NCBI GenBank assembly: GCA_030765455.1
Contig: JAVCCM010000026.1
Span: 1-62,659, forward strand
DNA: 62,659 nucleotides
Source: Candidatus Electryonea clarkiae
GTDB taxonomy: Bacteria; Electryoneota; Electryoneia; Electryoneales; Electryoneaceae
Direction: 5' to 3'
The notes beneath the pieces are model-generated. The model had not been told where the DNA came from. It saw only the letters and a program-made list of their open reading frames with translations, and searched no databases. Shown one piece after another: positions 36,321 through 45,185 of the stretch; the stretch's first letter is position 1; each line of letters begins with the position of its first letter. The position numbers and the translations under genes were made by a program.

Positions 36321-36763
36321 GGTGACCCCGCCTCCCTCCAAGCAGTAAGATTCCTTCGCTCTTCCGCCTGCCTCCTGGCAACTTCAGTTGCAGAAAGTTT
36401 ATCCTGCCATGTTGGTGGTATTGTTCCCCGGGGCACCCTGACTATTAAAGTTTTATTTGCTTTTTTTGGGTAAATCATTCCAATTTTTTTTGCATTATCT
36501 TCTATAATTGAGAAAGCTGTAAGCTTTGCTTTCTGACTTCTAAGATCACGAACGTCATTTCTCAGTAATGCAACCTCCGTCTTTCGATTTTCAATTTCCT
36601 GACCATAACGCACCTGCAGGACATTTATGAAAACCATTCCCAGCAGCAAAGACAGTATCCAAACACCCAGAAACATCAAAATGCTTATTCGTTTTGGCTG
36701 GCTTGGAGATATTCGAAGCTGTTGTGCTGAACTTGTTCGTTTTATGTTATTTACTTTTGCCAT
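36317..36763 (-). CDS. ftsL: FtsL-like cell division protein
   Basis: A 148-residue single-pass membrane protein in the FtsL position between rsmH and ftsI. A basic cytoplasmic segment (residues 1-25, KPKRIS-like) precedes one membrane helix (about 27-48), then a predicted coiled coil (about 52-80, RKTEVALLRNDVRDLRS). A polar tail follows that is longer than in typical FtsL. FtsL joins FtsB and FtsQ to activate FtsW/FtsI; FtsL sequences diverge widely, so the call rests mainly on topology and gene order. Its stop overlaps the ftsI start. Confidence 0.8.
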   Translation of the reverse strand: MAKVNNIKRTSSAQQLRISPSQPKRISILMFLGVWILSLLLGMVFINVLQVRYGQEIENRKTEVALLRNDVRDLRSQKAKLTAFSIIEDNAKKIGMIYPKKANKTLIVRVPRGTIPPTWQDKLSATEVARRQAEERRNLTAWREAGSP

Positions 36764-36773
36764 ATTCGGTTAT

Positions 36774-37706
36774 TTACAGTTTTTCAATCGCCCTTAAACG
36801 GACACTCCGTGACCTTATATTATCATTCCGTTCTTTGTCCGTAGCCTTTAACACTTTACGGAACAAAGGTTTAACGGTTGCATTTTGACCACCACAGGTG
36901 CATACAACCTGCCGGGGAGGGCAAATACAATTTCTTGATATGTCATTTATGAAACGTTTGACTATCCTGTCTTCGAGGCTGTGATAAGCAAGTGTGATCA
37001 TCCTGCCGCCCTGTTCAAGCAAATCGACCGCCTGGGGTAAAACCGCTTCAATGGCTGACAGTTCTTCATTTACCACGATCCTGATTGATTGAAACACTCT
37101 TGCTATCGATTTTGCCTCTTCCTTAACCGGAACCGCGCTCCTGATTATATCCGCCAGCTCAATCGTATCTTTTACCGGTCTTGATTTGACAATAGCATGA
37201 GCAATTCTTCTTGCATAACGTTCTTCGCTGTAATTCCTGATTAGAACTGCTAAGTCTTTTTCATCGTATTCATTAACGATTTGATCCGCAGTCAAATCCT
37301 GTTGAATGTCCATACGCATATCAAGCGGTCCGGCGACCCTATGGGAAAATCCTCGAGAATGTGACAGATCGATCATATGACTTGAGATTCCGAAATCGAA
37401 TAGTATGCCCTTAAAAGGCTTTGCGCTTTCTAATCTTTCTAATTTGTTGATGTTTCTGAAATTGGCATGAATAGTTTGAATTCTTGAATCATTATTGAAT
37501 TTCTTGCTAAGCTCAACTATGGAATCTTTGTCCCTGTCAATGGCAAATATTTTGCCATTCTTATCCAATTTTTGAAGTAATGCTGCAGTGTGACCACCAC
37601 CGTTTGCTGTAGCATCGATGTATTGTCCGGATGGGCTTGTCAGAATTAATTCAACTACTTTTTCAACCATAACTGGTGTATGAGCACCATAAACGGCTGA
37701 TTTCAA
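36774..37706 (-). CDS. rsmH: 16S rRNA (cytosine-1402-N4)-methyltransferase
   Basis: RsmH (MraW) methylates N4 of C1402 in 16S rRNA using SAM. The 310-residue product begins with the family HTPVMVEKVVELI block and shows IDATANGGGHTAALL (SAM site), IDRDKDSI, LFDFGISSHMIDL, RGFSHRVAGPLDMRMD and the C-terminal YHSLEDRIVKRF. A Cys-rich stretch, CICPPRQVVCTCGG, near the end is normal for the family. It starts at a TTG that overlaps the mraZ stop as TTGA. Confidence 0.96.
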   Translation of the reverse strand: MKSAVYGAHTPVMVEKVVELILTSPSGQYIDATANGGGHTAALLQKLDKNGKIFAIDRDKDSIVELSKKFNNDSRIQTIHANFRNINKLERLESAKPFKGILFDFGISSHMIDLSHSRGFSHRVAGPLDMRMDIQQDLTADQIVNEYDEKDLAVLIRNYSEERYARRIAHAIVKSRPVKDTIELADIIRSAVPVKEEAKSIARVFQSIRIVVNEELSAIEAVLPQAVDLLEQGGRMITLAYHSLEDRIVKRFINDISRNCICPPRQVVCTCGGQNATVKPLFRKVLKATDKERNDNIRSRSVRLRAIEKL

Positions 37707-38215
37707 AGATTAACTCCTTCTACTGTTCCTTCCCCGAAATCATCAAGGAAGATTGATAACGACTGCAACGATTCTTCTTCATACTTATCTAATTCTTTGG
37801 GTAATATCTCAAAATAACTTCCGCGACCGATCAGGATCACATCTTCACGTGGTTTGGGTTTTGAAAACTTAAGTTTGGAGCGCATCTCAGGAGAGAGGAT
37901 TATCCTGTGTTTGCCGTCCAGTGTGATTTTCTGCGAATGAGCATATAGCAGCTTTCCAAGGTTCTTTGCCTTTTTACTGGCATCCTCTATCTTTTCAGGT
38001 GGTAATTGATTAACTTTTTCAATAATATCGTTGATCATTTTTTTAAAGACGCTGATAGGACGAATCATGAGGTATCCATCTGCATGCGGTGTAACCATGA
38101 ACTCAGCGCCAAGTAGTTGGTTAGGATTTTCTTTTCGGTAGGGAGATGGAATGACAGAGCGAGACCGTTCATCCAGTTTTACTTCATGTCTTGAGGTAAA
38201 GAAATATTCTTCCAC
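37703..38215 (-). CDS. mraZ: Transcriptional regulator MraZ (divergent)
   Basis: MraZ is a small AbrB/SpoVT-like DNA-binding protein that controls the dcw cluster from its first position. The 170-residue product is longer than the usual 140-150. It keeps two swapped-hairpin halves: HEVKLDERSRSVIPSPYR and, later, KITLDGKHRIILSPEMRS, where many family members have LDxKGR and DxQGRI. Those motifs are only partly conserved, so the first half is diverged. Identification rests on this pattern and on its place just before rsmH. A candidate operator with two GGGC-type repeats lies directly upstream. Confidence 0.85.
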   Translation of the reverse strand: MEEYFFTSRHEVKLDERSRSVIPSPYRKENPNQLLGAEFMVTPHADGYLMIRPISVFKKMINDIIEKVNQLPPEKIEDASKKAKNLGKLLYAHSQKITLDGKHRIILSPEMRSKLKFSKPKPREDVILIGRGSYFEILPKELDKYEEESLQSLSIFLDDFGEGTVEGVNL

Positions 38216-38248
38216 TTTTAATCCTGAAAATTGAAACTGAGAATATCA

Positions 38249-38264
38249 GCCCAATACGAGCCCA
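38249..38264 (-). promoter_or_regulatory. Candidate MraZ operator upstream of the dcw cluster
   Basis: On the minus strand TGGGC occurs twice with an 11-base period (forward GCCCA at 38249-38253 and 38260-38264), 34-49 bases before the mraZ start. Further G-runs follow at about 38273-38295. Known MraZ boxes are TGGGN repeats with a 10-base period, so this is similar but not identical. The rest of the gap, 38216-38666, holds a short direct repeat GGTGAGT (38302-38320) and AT-rich sequence without a clear promoter or gene. Confidence 0.35.
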
Positions 38265-38666
38265 GACATACCAAAATCGCCCTATTTGACCCCCAAGGTA
38301 TGGTGAGTTAATTGGTGAGTCAATATCAGATCAATAATTACATAAAATGTCTCTCTTGCAACCCAATTGTGTTATTCTTTAATAAACAATCATTAATATC
38401 AAAATTCCTGCGAATTATCGAATATTTTTACCCACCTGTTTTTCACGACAGACTCTCTTTCTTCCGGGAGCTACCTTGTTAATTCTGAGCACTTTAACAT
38501 TTGTTCAGTATTTTGTCTGTAACATCCTATTTCGGGATTATTGATATTGCAAGTGAGTAGAGTGGTAGAAAGACAGCCTATTATGTTGAAGGTATTATGT
38601 GCAAAAGTTGTTTGGGTTGGAGTGTTTCAAATGAGGTATTTTATTAGAAGAAACAGATATTCAAAT

Positions 38667-39275
38667 TCAACTTGTTCTTTTTGTCCAAGATGAGTAGCGC
38701 CAATCAAGAAAGTCTTCCACTAATCCTGCTTTGACAGGATTTTGCCGAATATATTCTATAATCTTATCATCTTCTTCAGCAGTCCGAGACCAGTGATCAA
38801 ACCAGTCTCGCTGCCAGAAACGCTCACCTATTTTATTCAACACCTTATTGGCACGAGTTCCTGTCCAGCGTTTGAATTCGGGCATAATTTGATCCAGATG
38901 GGAACTGTTACTTGAAAAAAACATGTGTATATGATTAGGCATCAATACATATTCCAACATTTCCCATATTCCAATTTTCTGGCGGTATTCAATAGCATTC
39001 ATGATAATTGAAGCTACTTCAGGATTACTCAAGCAGCAATTCAACCTACTTTCATCCAGCCATCCCTCTATTTTCCTGAATATGTTCCGCTGAATTGCAA
39101 TGAAACCATCACCACTACTTTGCTTTAATTGCCTGATGATCTCACGAAGTTCTTGTACAGCTTGAGATGGGATTGATCCTGTGACACGGATAGTAACAAA
39201 ATACTTACCATCCTCCACCTCCCAGTGTGGTAATCGTTTTCGATAGAAAGCTGTAGTTTTAGGTTTTTCGGGCAT
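38667..39275 (-). CDS. REP-associated tyrosine transposase (RAYT, Y1_Tnp)
   Basis: A 202-residue HUH-type single-strand endonuclease. The metal-binding His pair is in LMPNHIHMFF (about residues 109-118) and the catalytic Tyr is in IIEYIRQNPVKAGL near the C-terminus. WQRDWFDHW and YFVTIRVTG are also typical of the RAYT branch of IS200/IS605-like transposases. These proteins cut and move REP hairpins without terminal inverted repeats of their own. Fittingly, two copies of an element bearing paired hairpins lie just upstream (39357-39582 and 41263-41503). The gene is intact and could be active. It lies between the dcw cluster and a secreted-protein gene. Confidence 0.93.
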   Translation of the reverse strand: MPEKPKTTAFYRKRLPHWEVEDGKYFVTIRVTGSIPSQAVQELREIIRQLKQSSGDGFIAIQRNIFRKIEGWLDESRLNCCLSNPEVASIIMNAIEYRQKIGIWEMLEYVLMPNHIHMFFSSNSSHLDQIMPEFKRWTGTRANKVLNKIGERFWQRDWFDHWSRTAEEDDKIIEYIRQNPVKAGLVEDFLDWRYSSWTKRTS

Positions 39276-39356
39276 GATGGTTGAATGAGTTTATAATGAT
39301 CTTATGTTATTTCTGTAAGTCTCTCTTTATGGAACTTCAAAAAAAGTAATTCTGAA

Positions 39357-39582
39357 AAAGTAACTCCCTTTCGCCGAAAGGGAGCCGAGTGAAACTAATT
39401 AATAGCGAGAATTGCAAATGGCGATCAATTCTATCAACTACAGGTTAAACAAATTAATATTAAGGTATTTTGCGTCAAGAGATTTATATGATACAATGGA
39501 AAAGAAGCTCCCTTTCGGCGAAAGGGAGTTACTTTGGCGATAATAACTATGTATCGCATCACATAAGAAAAGTCATATTCTC
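39357..39582. repeat. REP/BIME-like element, copy 1
   Basis: Two 29-base arms, 39357-39385 and 39507-39535, are exact reverse complements, and each contains its own palindrome CTCCCTTTCGCCGAAAGG (or its GGCG mirror). The pair therefore can form two small hairpins or one long stem. About 120 bases of AT-rich DNA separate them. Similarity to copy 2 extends rightwards to a GCATCACATAAGAAAA block ending near 39582. It lies 82 bases upstream of the RAYT start. Confidence 0.9.
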
Positions 39583-39618
39583 CCAATCAATGAACCTGAT
39601 TTCTGAATATTAAGATAG

Positions 39619-41088
39619 TCATGGATTCGATGAGGAGTAAACCAACCTAAAACCTATATCGTAGTAACGTTCCCTTGCATCGCTCTTCAATCGAAATGCT
39701 GAACGACAAAAGTCCGGTTCTAACAACCATGAACCACCTCGAGTGACACGATCGTTTTGAGGAACAGTTATCCAGACACTACCGTCAGAAGGCGCACCTT
39801 TGTAATTAGCGTGGTAACTATCCTCACACCACTCCCAAACGTTTCCGTGCATATCATACAGTCCCCAGGCATTTGGTTCTTTCTGACCTACAGGGTGTGT
39901 CGTACCATTGCTGTTGCCTTCAAACCATGCTACTTGTTGCAGTCGAGACACACTGTTCCCTGAATGGAAAATTGTCGTTGTTCCAGCCCGGCAGGCATAT
40001 TCCCACTCTGCTTCGCTTGGCAATCGATATCCCTTGCCTGGGAATAATTCATTCATTCTTTTAACAAATTCTTGAACATCATACCAGGATATACTCTCAA
40101 CAGGGTGTAGTTCGCTTTTATAATTAGATGGATTTAATTCCATTACAGTCTGCCATTGTGCCTGAGTAACCTCCGTATTCATCATATGAAAAGGCGGGAT
40201 GTTAACTTTATGTGCTGGTTTTTCATCTTTTGATTTAAACCGAGAACCCATTTTAAATGATCCAGCAGGTATGGAAACAAATTCAATTGATTCAACAAAG
40301 TCCTGTTTTTTGCTTTCTAGCCATTTCGGTATTTCCGATATGTAGTGGCTCTCAGGGTAATATGCACGCATTTGAAGAAATTTCTTTTCCGCAGCACTTA
40401 AACTTTTTTCGTTTATTATCAGGATATAGAGTGCATCATCAGCAGAGGAACAATTCCCATATTTATCAACAATTTCGTTTAATAATGAAATTGCCCGACT
40501 ATTATTGCCTCCTTCATCAATGATGATTTTAGCTAATCTGAATTTTTTATCACCTTCTGTTTCATTTTCAGTATTTTTTCTAACAACTGTTTGCGTATGG
40601 TTCTCAGGTGTTTCTTTTCCAACAATTTTGTAAGCGGCTTCTATTAAACTTGTTGTCGCCACATCTTCTATCGAACAAATACATTGTGCAATCTCAGCAC
40701 GAACGATCTCACCAGACTCTACTTCAATCAACCTCAAAGACACCGTATGCAGCTCACCAAGTTTGCTGATAGATCCTGCTATCATCTGTTGAACTCCGAG
40801 GAGTTGACCAGCTTGCACCGCACAATCAACTGAGGTGCATCCTGATATTTGAAATCCTTGTTCCTCTAAGATTTCTTCCATTTTACCTCGTTCAAGTACA
40901 CGGAAGCTTTCAGTATTGAAAAGAAAACTGCGTAAAATACAAGTAAGTGCTCCAGCATAAGATTCTGAAACACCTGCTTCCATATCCAATCTGAGAACTG
41001 CAATAGTAACAAGCTCTTCTGATCGAGTACTGATATTACCCACAACAAACAAAATAAACACTGTATAAACAATTCGTTTGAACACCAT
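39619..41088 (-). CDS. Exported sulfatase-modifying-factor-like (FGE/SUMF1) domain protein
   Basis: A 489-residue exported protein with three parts. A signal peptide (about 1-22) is followed by a domain of about 130 residues (VTIAVLRLDMEAGVSE, FRVLERGKMEEILEEQ, GVQQMIAGSISKLG) like the CsgG/LpoB group of periplasmic proteins. A short TPR-like helical part (about 175-250) follows. The C-terminal 230 residues are a formylglycine-generating-enzyme fold (FKMGSRFKSKDEKP, YRLPSEAEWEYACRAG, LYDMHGNVWEWCED, VTRGGSWL, GFRLV). The first of the two copper-binding Cys is Leu here (GSWLLEPDFCRSA), so true FGE activity is unlikely. AAGGAGG directly touches the ATG at 41088, so the GTG at 41085 may be the start. 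The gene is flanked on both sides by the REP-like element. Confidence 0.85.
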   Translation of the reverse strand: MVFKRIVYTVFILFVVGNISTRSEELVTIAVLRLDMEAGVSESYAGALTCILRSFLFNTESFRVLERGKMEEILEEQGFQISGCTSVDCAVQAGQLLGVQQMIAGSISKLGELHTVSLRLIEVESGEIVRAEIAQCICSIEDVATTSLIEAAYKIVGKETPENHTQTVVRKNTENETEGDKKFRLAKIIIDEGGNNSRAISLLNEIVDKYGNCSSADDALYILIINEKSLSAAEKKFLQMRAYYPESHYISEIPKWLESKKQDFVESIEFVSIPAGSFKMGSRFKSKDEKPAHKVNIPPFHMMNTEVTQAQWQTVMELNPSNYKSELHPVESISWYDVQEFVKRMNELFPGKGYRLPSEAEWEYACRAGTTTIFHSGNSVSRLQQVAWFEGNSNGTTHPVGQKEPNAWGLYDMHGNVWEWCEDSYHANYKGAPSDGSVWITVPQNDRVTRGGSWLLEPDFCRSAFRLKSDARERYYDIGFRLVYSSSNP

Positions 41089-41262
41089 TCCTCCTTAGAC
41101 AATGATATTTATAGCATGGGTCTTCTCATACAGCGTATTGATATTTTTTGTAATAAGAGACTGTAAGTGAATATATTCATAGAAAAATCATTTGACAATA
41201 TCGTTACTGAATTACATACGAATATTCGAATATTGCCACTAATGGGGTTATATTTACATTGA

Positions 41263-41503
41263 AAAGTAACTCCCTTTCGCCGAAAGGGAGCAGAAAGAAA
41301 AGCATTTGCAATAAGCAAGGCAAAATGCGATCAGTTCCATCAAATATTAGTTAAACGAATCAAAATTCAATGATTATGCATTGAAAGATTATTATAACAC
41401 AAAGAAAAGAAACTCCCTTTCGGCGAAAGGGAGCTACTGCGGCAGAGAGTAATTACGGACATAAAATTATATATTGCATCACATAAGAAAAAGTCAGATT
41501 CTA
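41263..41503. repeat. REP/BIME-like element, copy 2
   Basis: Same build and orientation as copy 1: left arm 41263-41291 is identical to the left arm of copy 1, and the right palindrome is at 41413-41433. The central part has diverged but keeps recognisable blocks (GCGATCA, TTAAAC, AAAGAAAAGAA), and the right flank repeats GCATCACATAAGAAAAA. It lies 175 bases before the start of the SUMF1-like gene and before the SNF transporter gene. The rest of the gap 41089-41631 shows nothing else. Confidence 0.88.
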
Positions 41504-41631
41504 TGAATAAGGGAACTTAAAACTTGATCGAGTAAAATATTTATTTGAGAACGGTTGAAACTTGCGAGCGGCGTTGTTCGATTCTACCTTATTATGTTAC
41601 TTGACATGACTTTTACAAAGGACTCATCTAA

Positions 41632-43113
41632 ATGGCATCATCTGGCGGAATCCATCGTGAAACCTGGGGAAGTAAAACCGGGTTTATTCTTGCGGCAGCA
41701 GGGAGCGCAATCGGTTTGGGGAATATCTGGCGGTTCCCGTATATACTTGGCGAAAACGGCGGATTTGCATTCCTTTTGATCTGGATTATCTGCAATATTC
41801 TTATCGGTTTGCCGATATTAGGGGCGGAGTTGGCAATAGGCAGGGGCAGTAACCGAAATCCTGTCGGTGCTTTCAAGGCTTTAATGCCGGGTACAGCATG
41901 GTGGCTGGTAGGATTCATGGGACTCATTACCGGTGTTATAATTCTTTCTTTTTATTCCATAGTCGCCGGATGGACGCTTGCCTACCTGGTCAAATCTGTC
42001 ACTGGAGTAACGGTTAGCTATCCTGATGCCGAAGCCTCGGCGCTCGCCTTTGAGAACTTTGTCAGCTCTGGCGGACAGATAGTCATCTATAGTTTTGTTT
42101 TCACACTTCTGTGTATGATCGTCGTCAGTCAGGGGGTCAAGAGCGGTATTGAAAAGTGGTCGAAAATCTTGATGCCAACTCTGTTTATTCTCATAATCAT
42201 TCTCATAGTACGGTCATTGACATTAAAGGGGGGAGGAGCCGGGCTCGCTTTCCTTTTCAAACCTGATTTCAGTAAAATTACGTTGCAAGTGATCGTTATG
42301 GCGATGGGACAGGCATTCTTCAGTTTGAGCCTTGGCATGGGAGTGATGATCACTTATGGATCATACGTTGACCGAAAAACCAACATAATCAACAGTGCCG
42401 GGAGTATTATGCTGTTGAACATGTCGATTTCAATCCTAGCTGGTCTGGCATTAATCCCTGCGGTTTTTGCGATGGGGTTTCAGCCGTCAAGTGGTGTAGG
42501 GCTTACTTTTCATGTACTTCCCCTGGTTTTCAGTAAACTGCCCTTCGGTACTTTCCTGTCGATAATATTCTTCTTCCTGCTATCTATAGCGGCATTGACC
42601 TCTGCGATCAGCCTGCTCGAGGTTATGGTCAGTTATGCTACAGATGAACTACGCTGGTCACGGCCGCGTGCGACAGTGATCATGGCAGCTATTGCATTTC
42701 TCTTCGGAGTACCTGCCGCTTTAAGTTTCGGTGTATGGTCTGAAATCAAAATTTTCGGTTTGGGATTTTTTGATCTCTCGGAATATATCACTGCCAATGT
42801 TCTTCTCCCTATCGGCGGTATCTTAATAGCTCTTTTCGCAGGATGGGTCTGGGGACGCGCCAGGTTGGAAGCAGAGATCAAGGAAGGCAATCCCGATCTG
42901 AAATTTTATAAAGTCTGGCTCTGGATGATTCGTATTGTTGCACCTGTAGCTGTTGCAACTGTATTGGTCACCAGTCTGCTTCCTGAGAAGACTGAAGAAG
43001 CTCAGGTCGAGAATAATGCACAACCTGATACTGTCCTTGTCACCGAAACACCTGGAGTGATTGACTCTTCAGGTGATCAGCCGACTTCTGCTGCAGAACC
43101 TTCAACAGAATGA
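41632..43113 (+). CDS. Sodium-dependent transporter, SNF (NSS) family
   Basis: A 493-residue membrane protein of the neurotransmitter:sodium symporter family, which imports amino acids or related compounds with Na+. The first helix has the classic AAAGSAIGLGNIWRFPY, where Na+ and substrate bind, followed by GGFAFLLIW and the GWTLAYL block. About eleven to twelve membrane helices follow. The C-terminal 35 residues are an acidic, hydrophilic tail with no family counterpart. The ATG follows AAAGGA. The next gene is another sodium-coupled amino-acid transporter. The substrate cannot be read from the sequence. Confidence 0.94.
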   Translation: MASSGGIHRETWGSKTGFILAAAGSAIGLGNIWRFPYILGENGGFAFLLIWIICNILIGLPILGAELAIGRGSNRNPVGAFKALMPGTAWWLVGFMGLITGVIILSFYSIVAGWTLAYLVKSVTGVTVSYPDAEASALAFENFVSSGGQIVIYSFVFTLLCMIVVSQGVKSGIEKWSKILMPTLFILIIILIVRSLTLKGGGAGLAFLFKPDFSKITLQVIVMAMGQAFFSLSLGMGVMITYGSYVDRKTNIINSAGSIMLLNMSISILAGLALIPAVFAMGFQPSSGVGLTFHVLPLVFSKLPFGTFLSIIFFFLLSIAALTSAISLLEVMVSYATDELRWSRPRATVIMAAIAFLFGVPAALSFGVWSEIKIFGLGFFDLSEYITANVLLPIGGILIALFAGWVWGRARLEAEIKEGNPDLKFYKVWLWMIRIVAPVAVATVLVTSLLPEKTEEAQVENNAQPDTVLVTETPGVIDSSGDQPTSAAEPSTE

Positions 43114-43316
43114 GAATCTCTAAATGAGCTATAATTCGTCATCAGAATATTTTGTCGAAGAAACTTATACCCCTGCAATACTGAATACTTTACAGCAATT
43201 TTACAGATGCAGGGAAACTGAGGATGCAAGATAAGAAGCTCCTCAGTGTCAGCGATTAACCCGGTTGTTTTAATTGGTCAATTTTAACTTACTCAACAAA
43301 ACATTGGTCTGCACTC

Positions 43317-45026
43317 ATGCAACATTTCATTGATTCTACTGCTTCATTATTAGGTCTGATCATCATTATTCCGCTTATTGGGACAGGATTATATCTGACA
43401 ATTCGCCTGAAACTGGTTCAGATGATGCAATTCGGACATTCATGGAAAGTGATTTCCGGCATATATGATGATCCGGAGGAGATTGGAGATATAAATCATA
43501 TCCAGGCACTCTCCGCTGCCTTGAGCGCAACTATCGGTATTGGAAATATTGCGGGTGTAGCGACTGCTATTCACTTTGGCGGTCCGGGTGCCTTGTTCTG
43601 GATGTGGGTGACGGCTTTTGTGGGGATGGCAACCAAGTTCAGTGAAGCTACTCTTGCCCTGAAGTTCAGGCAGATTCACAAAGACGGCAGCGCATCAGGT
43701 GGACCCATGTACTATATAGAACTGGGTCTTGGAAAATCCTGGAAACCCCTTGCGGTGATTTTTGCATTCTGTACTATCATTTCCAGTTTCGGCTCGGGGA
43801 ATACAGTACAGGCATTTACTGTGGCTGACAGCTTTGGTGCAGATTTCGGTATTCCTAACTGGGTTACCGGACTGGTGCTTGCTACTCTTGTTGGAATGGT
43901 GATCATAGGCGGAATCAAACGAATAGGTATTGTCGCCAGCCGTCTTGTGCCGTTCATGGCGCTTGTATATATCATCAGTGCACTTTGGGTTATCGGGAGC
44001 AATGCAGACAAATTGCCGGATGCGATAAAATTAATCTTCAATTCCGCCTTTTCTGCCCGCGCCGGTATTGGTGGATTTGCCGGATCGACCTTTATGATGG
44101 CTCTGTTATGGGGAGTTAAACGAGGTTTGTTCTCTAACGAATCGGGTCAGGGTTCAGCTCCTATCGCTCACGCTGCCGCAAAAACAGAAGAGCCGGTTCG
44201 TGAGGGCACAGTAGCAATGGTTGGCCCATTTATCGATACACTTGTTATATGTACCTTAACCGGACTTACTATCATTACCAGCGGAGCCTGGAATACACCA
44301 TTCTTCACCACGATTGATTTGGATCAACCTACTGTTGTTACCGGCATGGCAAAACTACTACCGGGTGGGAAAGTGGATGAAGAAGACCTATTTGTTGGAA
44401 GACGCCCGATTCTTGGCGGGAATGTCCTGGGTGTGAAATTCATTCATAATAATAGCTTTTTTATTGACCCGGAGATTGTTCAGACCTATGAAGATGGCGA
44501 ACCCGTTCCACTTAACCAGGGCACCTTCGAGGTAAACAAAGATGGCATAATCGAAATATATAGAGTCGAACTGGACTCAATCGGGAGGAAGATCGACAAA
44601 CCTGAAAACGAAATCCCTCTTGAGAATATTAGAATTGAAGGTAAAGGATTGCGTAACGGATCTCTTCTAACCGCCCAGGCGTTTGAGTCAGGGCTTGGAG
44701 GAAAGTGGGGTAACTGGATGGTCACAATTGCTGTTTTCCTCTTTGCAATATCCACTGCAATTTCATGGAGTTATTACGGTGATCGTGCTACGGTCTATCT
44801 GTTCGGTATCAAAGGTGTCAAAATTTACCGGATGGTTTATGTCGTCGTGGTTTTCATCGGTGCAAATCTTGCTCTCGAAGCAGCATGGGGATTTGGGGAT
44901 ATAGCGCTCGCTTGCATGGCAATCCCCAACCTGTTTGCTCTTGTACTCCTTGCCAAAAAAGTTCAGGAATGGAAAGAGGAATACTTCAGCCGTGAACATG
45001 TACCGGTGAGTAAAATGCATTTTTAG
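43317..45026 (+). CDS. Alanine/glycine:cation symporter (AGCS) with large extra loop
   Basis: A 569-residue AGCS-family amino-acid carrier driven by Na+ or H+. Family blocks are LSAALSATIGIGNIAGVATAI, GPGALFWMWVTAFVGMATKF, SGGPMYYIELGLG and NESGQGSAPIAHAAAKT. Between the segment ending ITSGAWNTP (about residue 328) and LTAQAFESGLGG (about 449) lies an insert of roughly 120 residues. It is hydrophilic and beta-rich, where most relatives have only about 15 residues, and this explains the extra length over the usual 450-480. The insert probably faces the periplasm. It follows the SNF gene by 203 bases in which no terminator is seen. Confidence 0.93.
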   Translation: MQHFIDSTASLLGLIIIIPLIGTGLYLTIRLKLVQMMQFGHSWKVISGIYDDPEEIGDINHIQALSAALSATIGIGNIAGVATAIHFGGPGALFWMWVTAFVGMATKFSEATLALKFRQIHKDGSASGGPMYYIELGLGKSWKPLAVIFAFCTIISSFGSGNTVQAFTVADSFGADFGIPNWVTGLVLATLVGMVIIGGIKRIGIVASRLVPFMALVYIISALWVIGSNADKLPDAIKLIFNSAFSARAGIGGFAGSTFMMALLWGVKRGLFSNESGQGSAPIAHAAAKTEEPVREGTVAMVGPFIDTLVICTLTGLTIITSGAWNTPFFTTIDLDQPTVVTGMAKLLPGGKVDEEDLFVGRRPILGGNVLGVKFIHNNSFFIDPEIVQTYEDGEPVPLNQGTFEVNKDGIIEIYRVELDSIGRKIDKPENEIPLENIRIEGKGLRNGSLLTAQAFESGLGGKWGNWMVTIAVFLFAISTAISWSYYGDRATVYLFGIKGVKIYRMVYVVVVFIGANLALEAAWGFGDIALACMAIPNLFALVLLAKKVQEWKEEYFSREHVPVSKMHF

Positions 45027-45061
45027 AAGTGCTTAATCTGATAGTCTTTAATATACTTCCC

Positions 45062-45136
45062 AGGAGGGCGGGCGTCCCTGCCCGCCATTGATTATACTAG
45101 TTTAACCGACTGGCGGGCAGGGACGCCCGCCCTCCT
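45062..45136. repeat. Perfect 26-bp inverted repeat
   Basis: Arms 45062-45087 and 45111-45136 are exact reverse complements (AGGAGGGCGGGCGTCCCTGC... and its mirror), with a 23-base loop. Much more GC-rich than the surroundings. It fills most of the gap after the AGCS transporter. No T-run follows, so it is a repeat rather than a classical terminator. Confidence 0.9.
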
Positions 45137-45185
45137 AATGTCGAATGAATTTTAATAATTACCATTGAATAATCGGAATTGATAT

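Noticed and set aside
39619..41088. True formylglycine-generating enzyme for sulfatases
   Set aside because: One of the two copper-binding Cys is Leu and no sulfatase gene is nearby.
45062..45136. Terminator after the AGCS gene
   Set aside because: The stem is far longer than usual terminators and has no T-run on either side.
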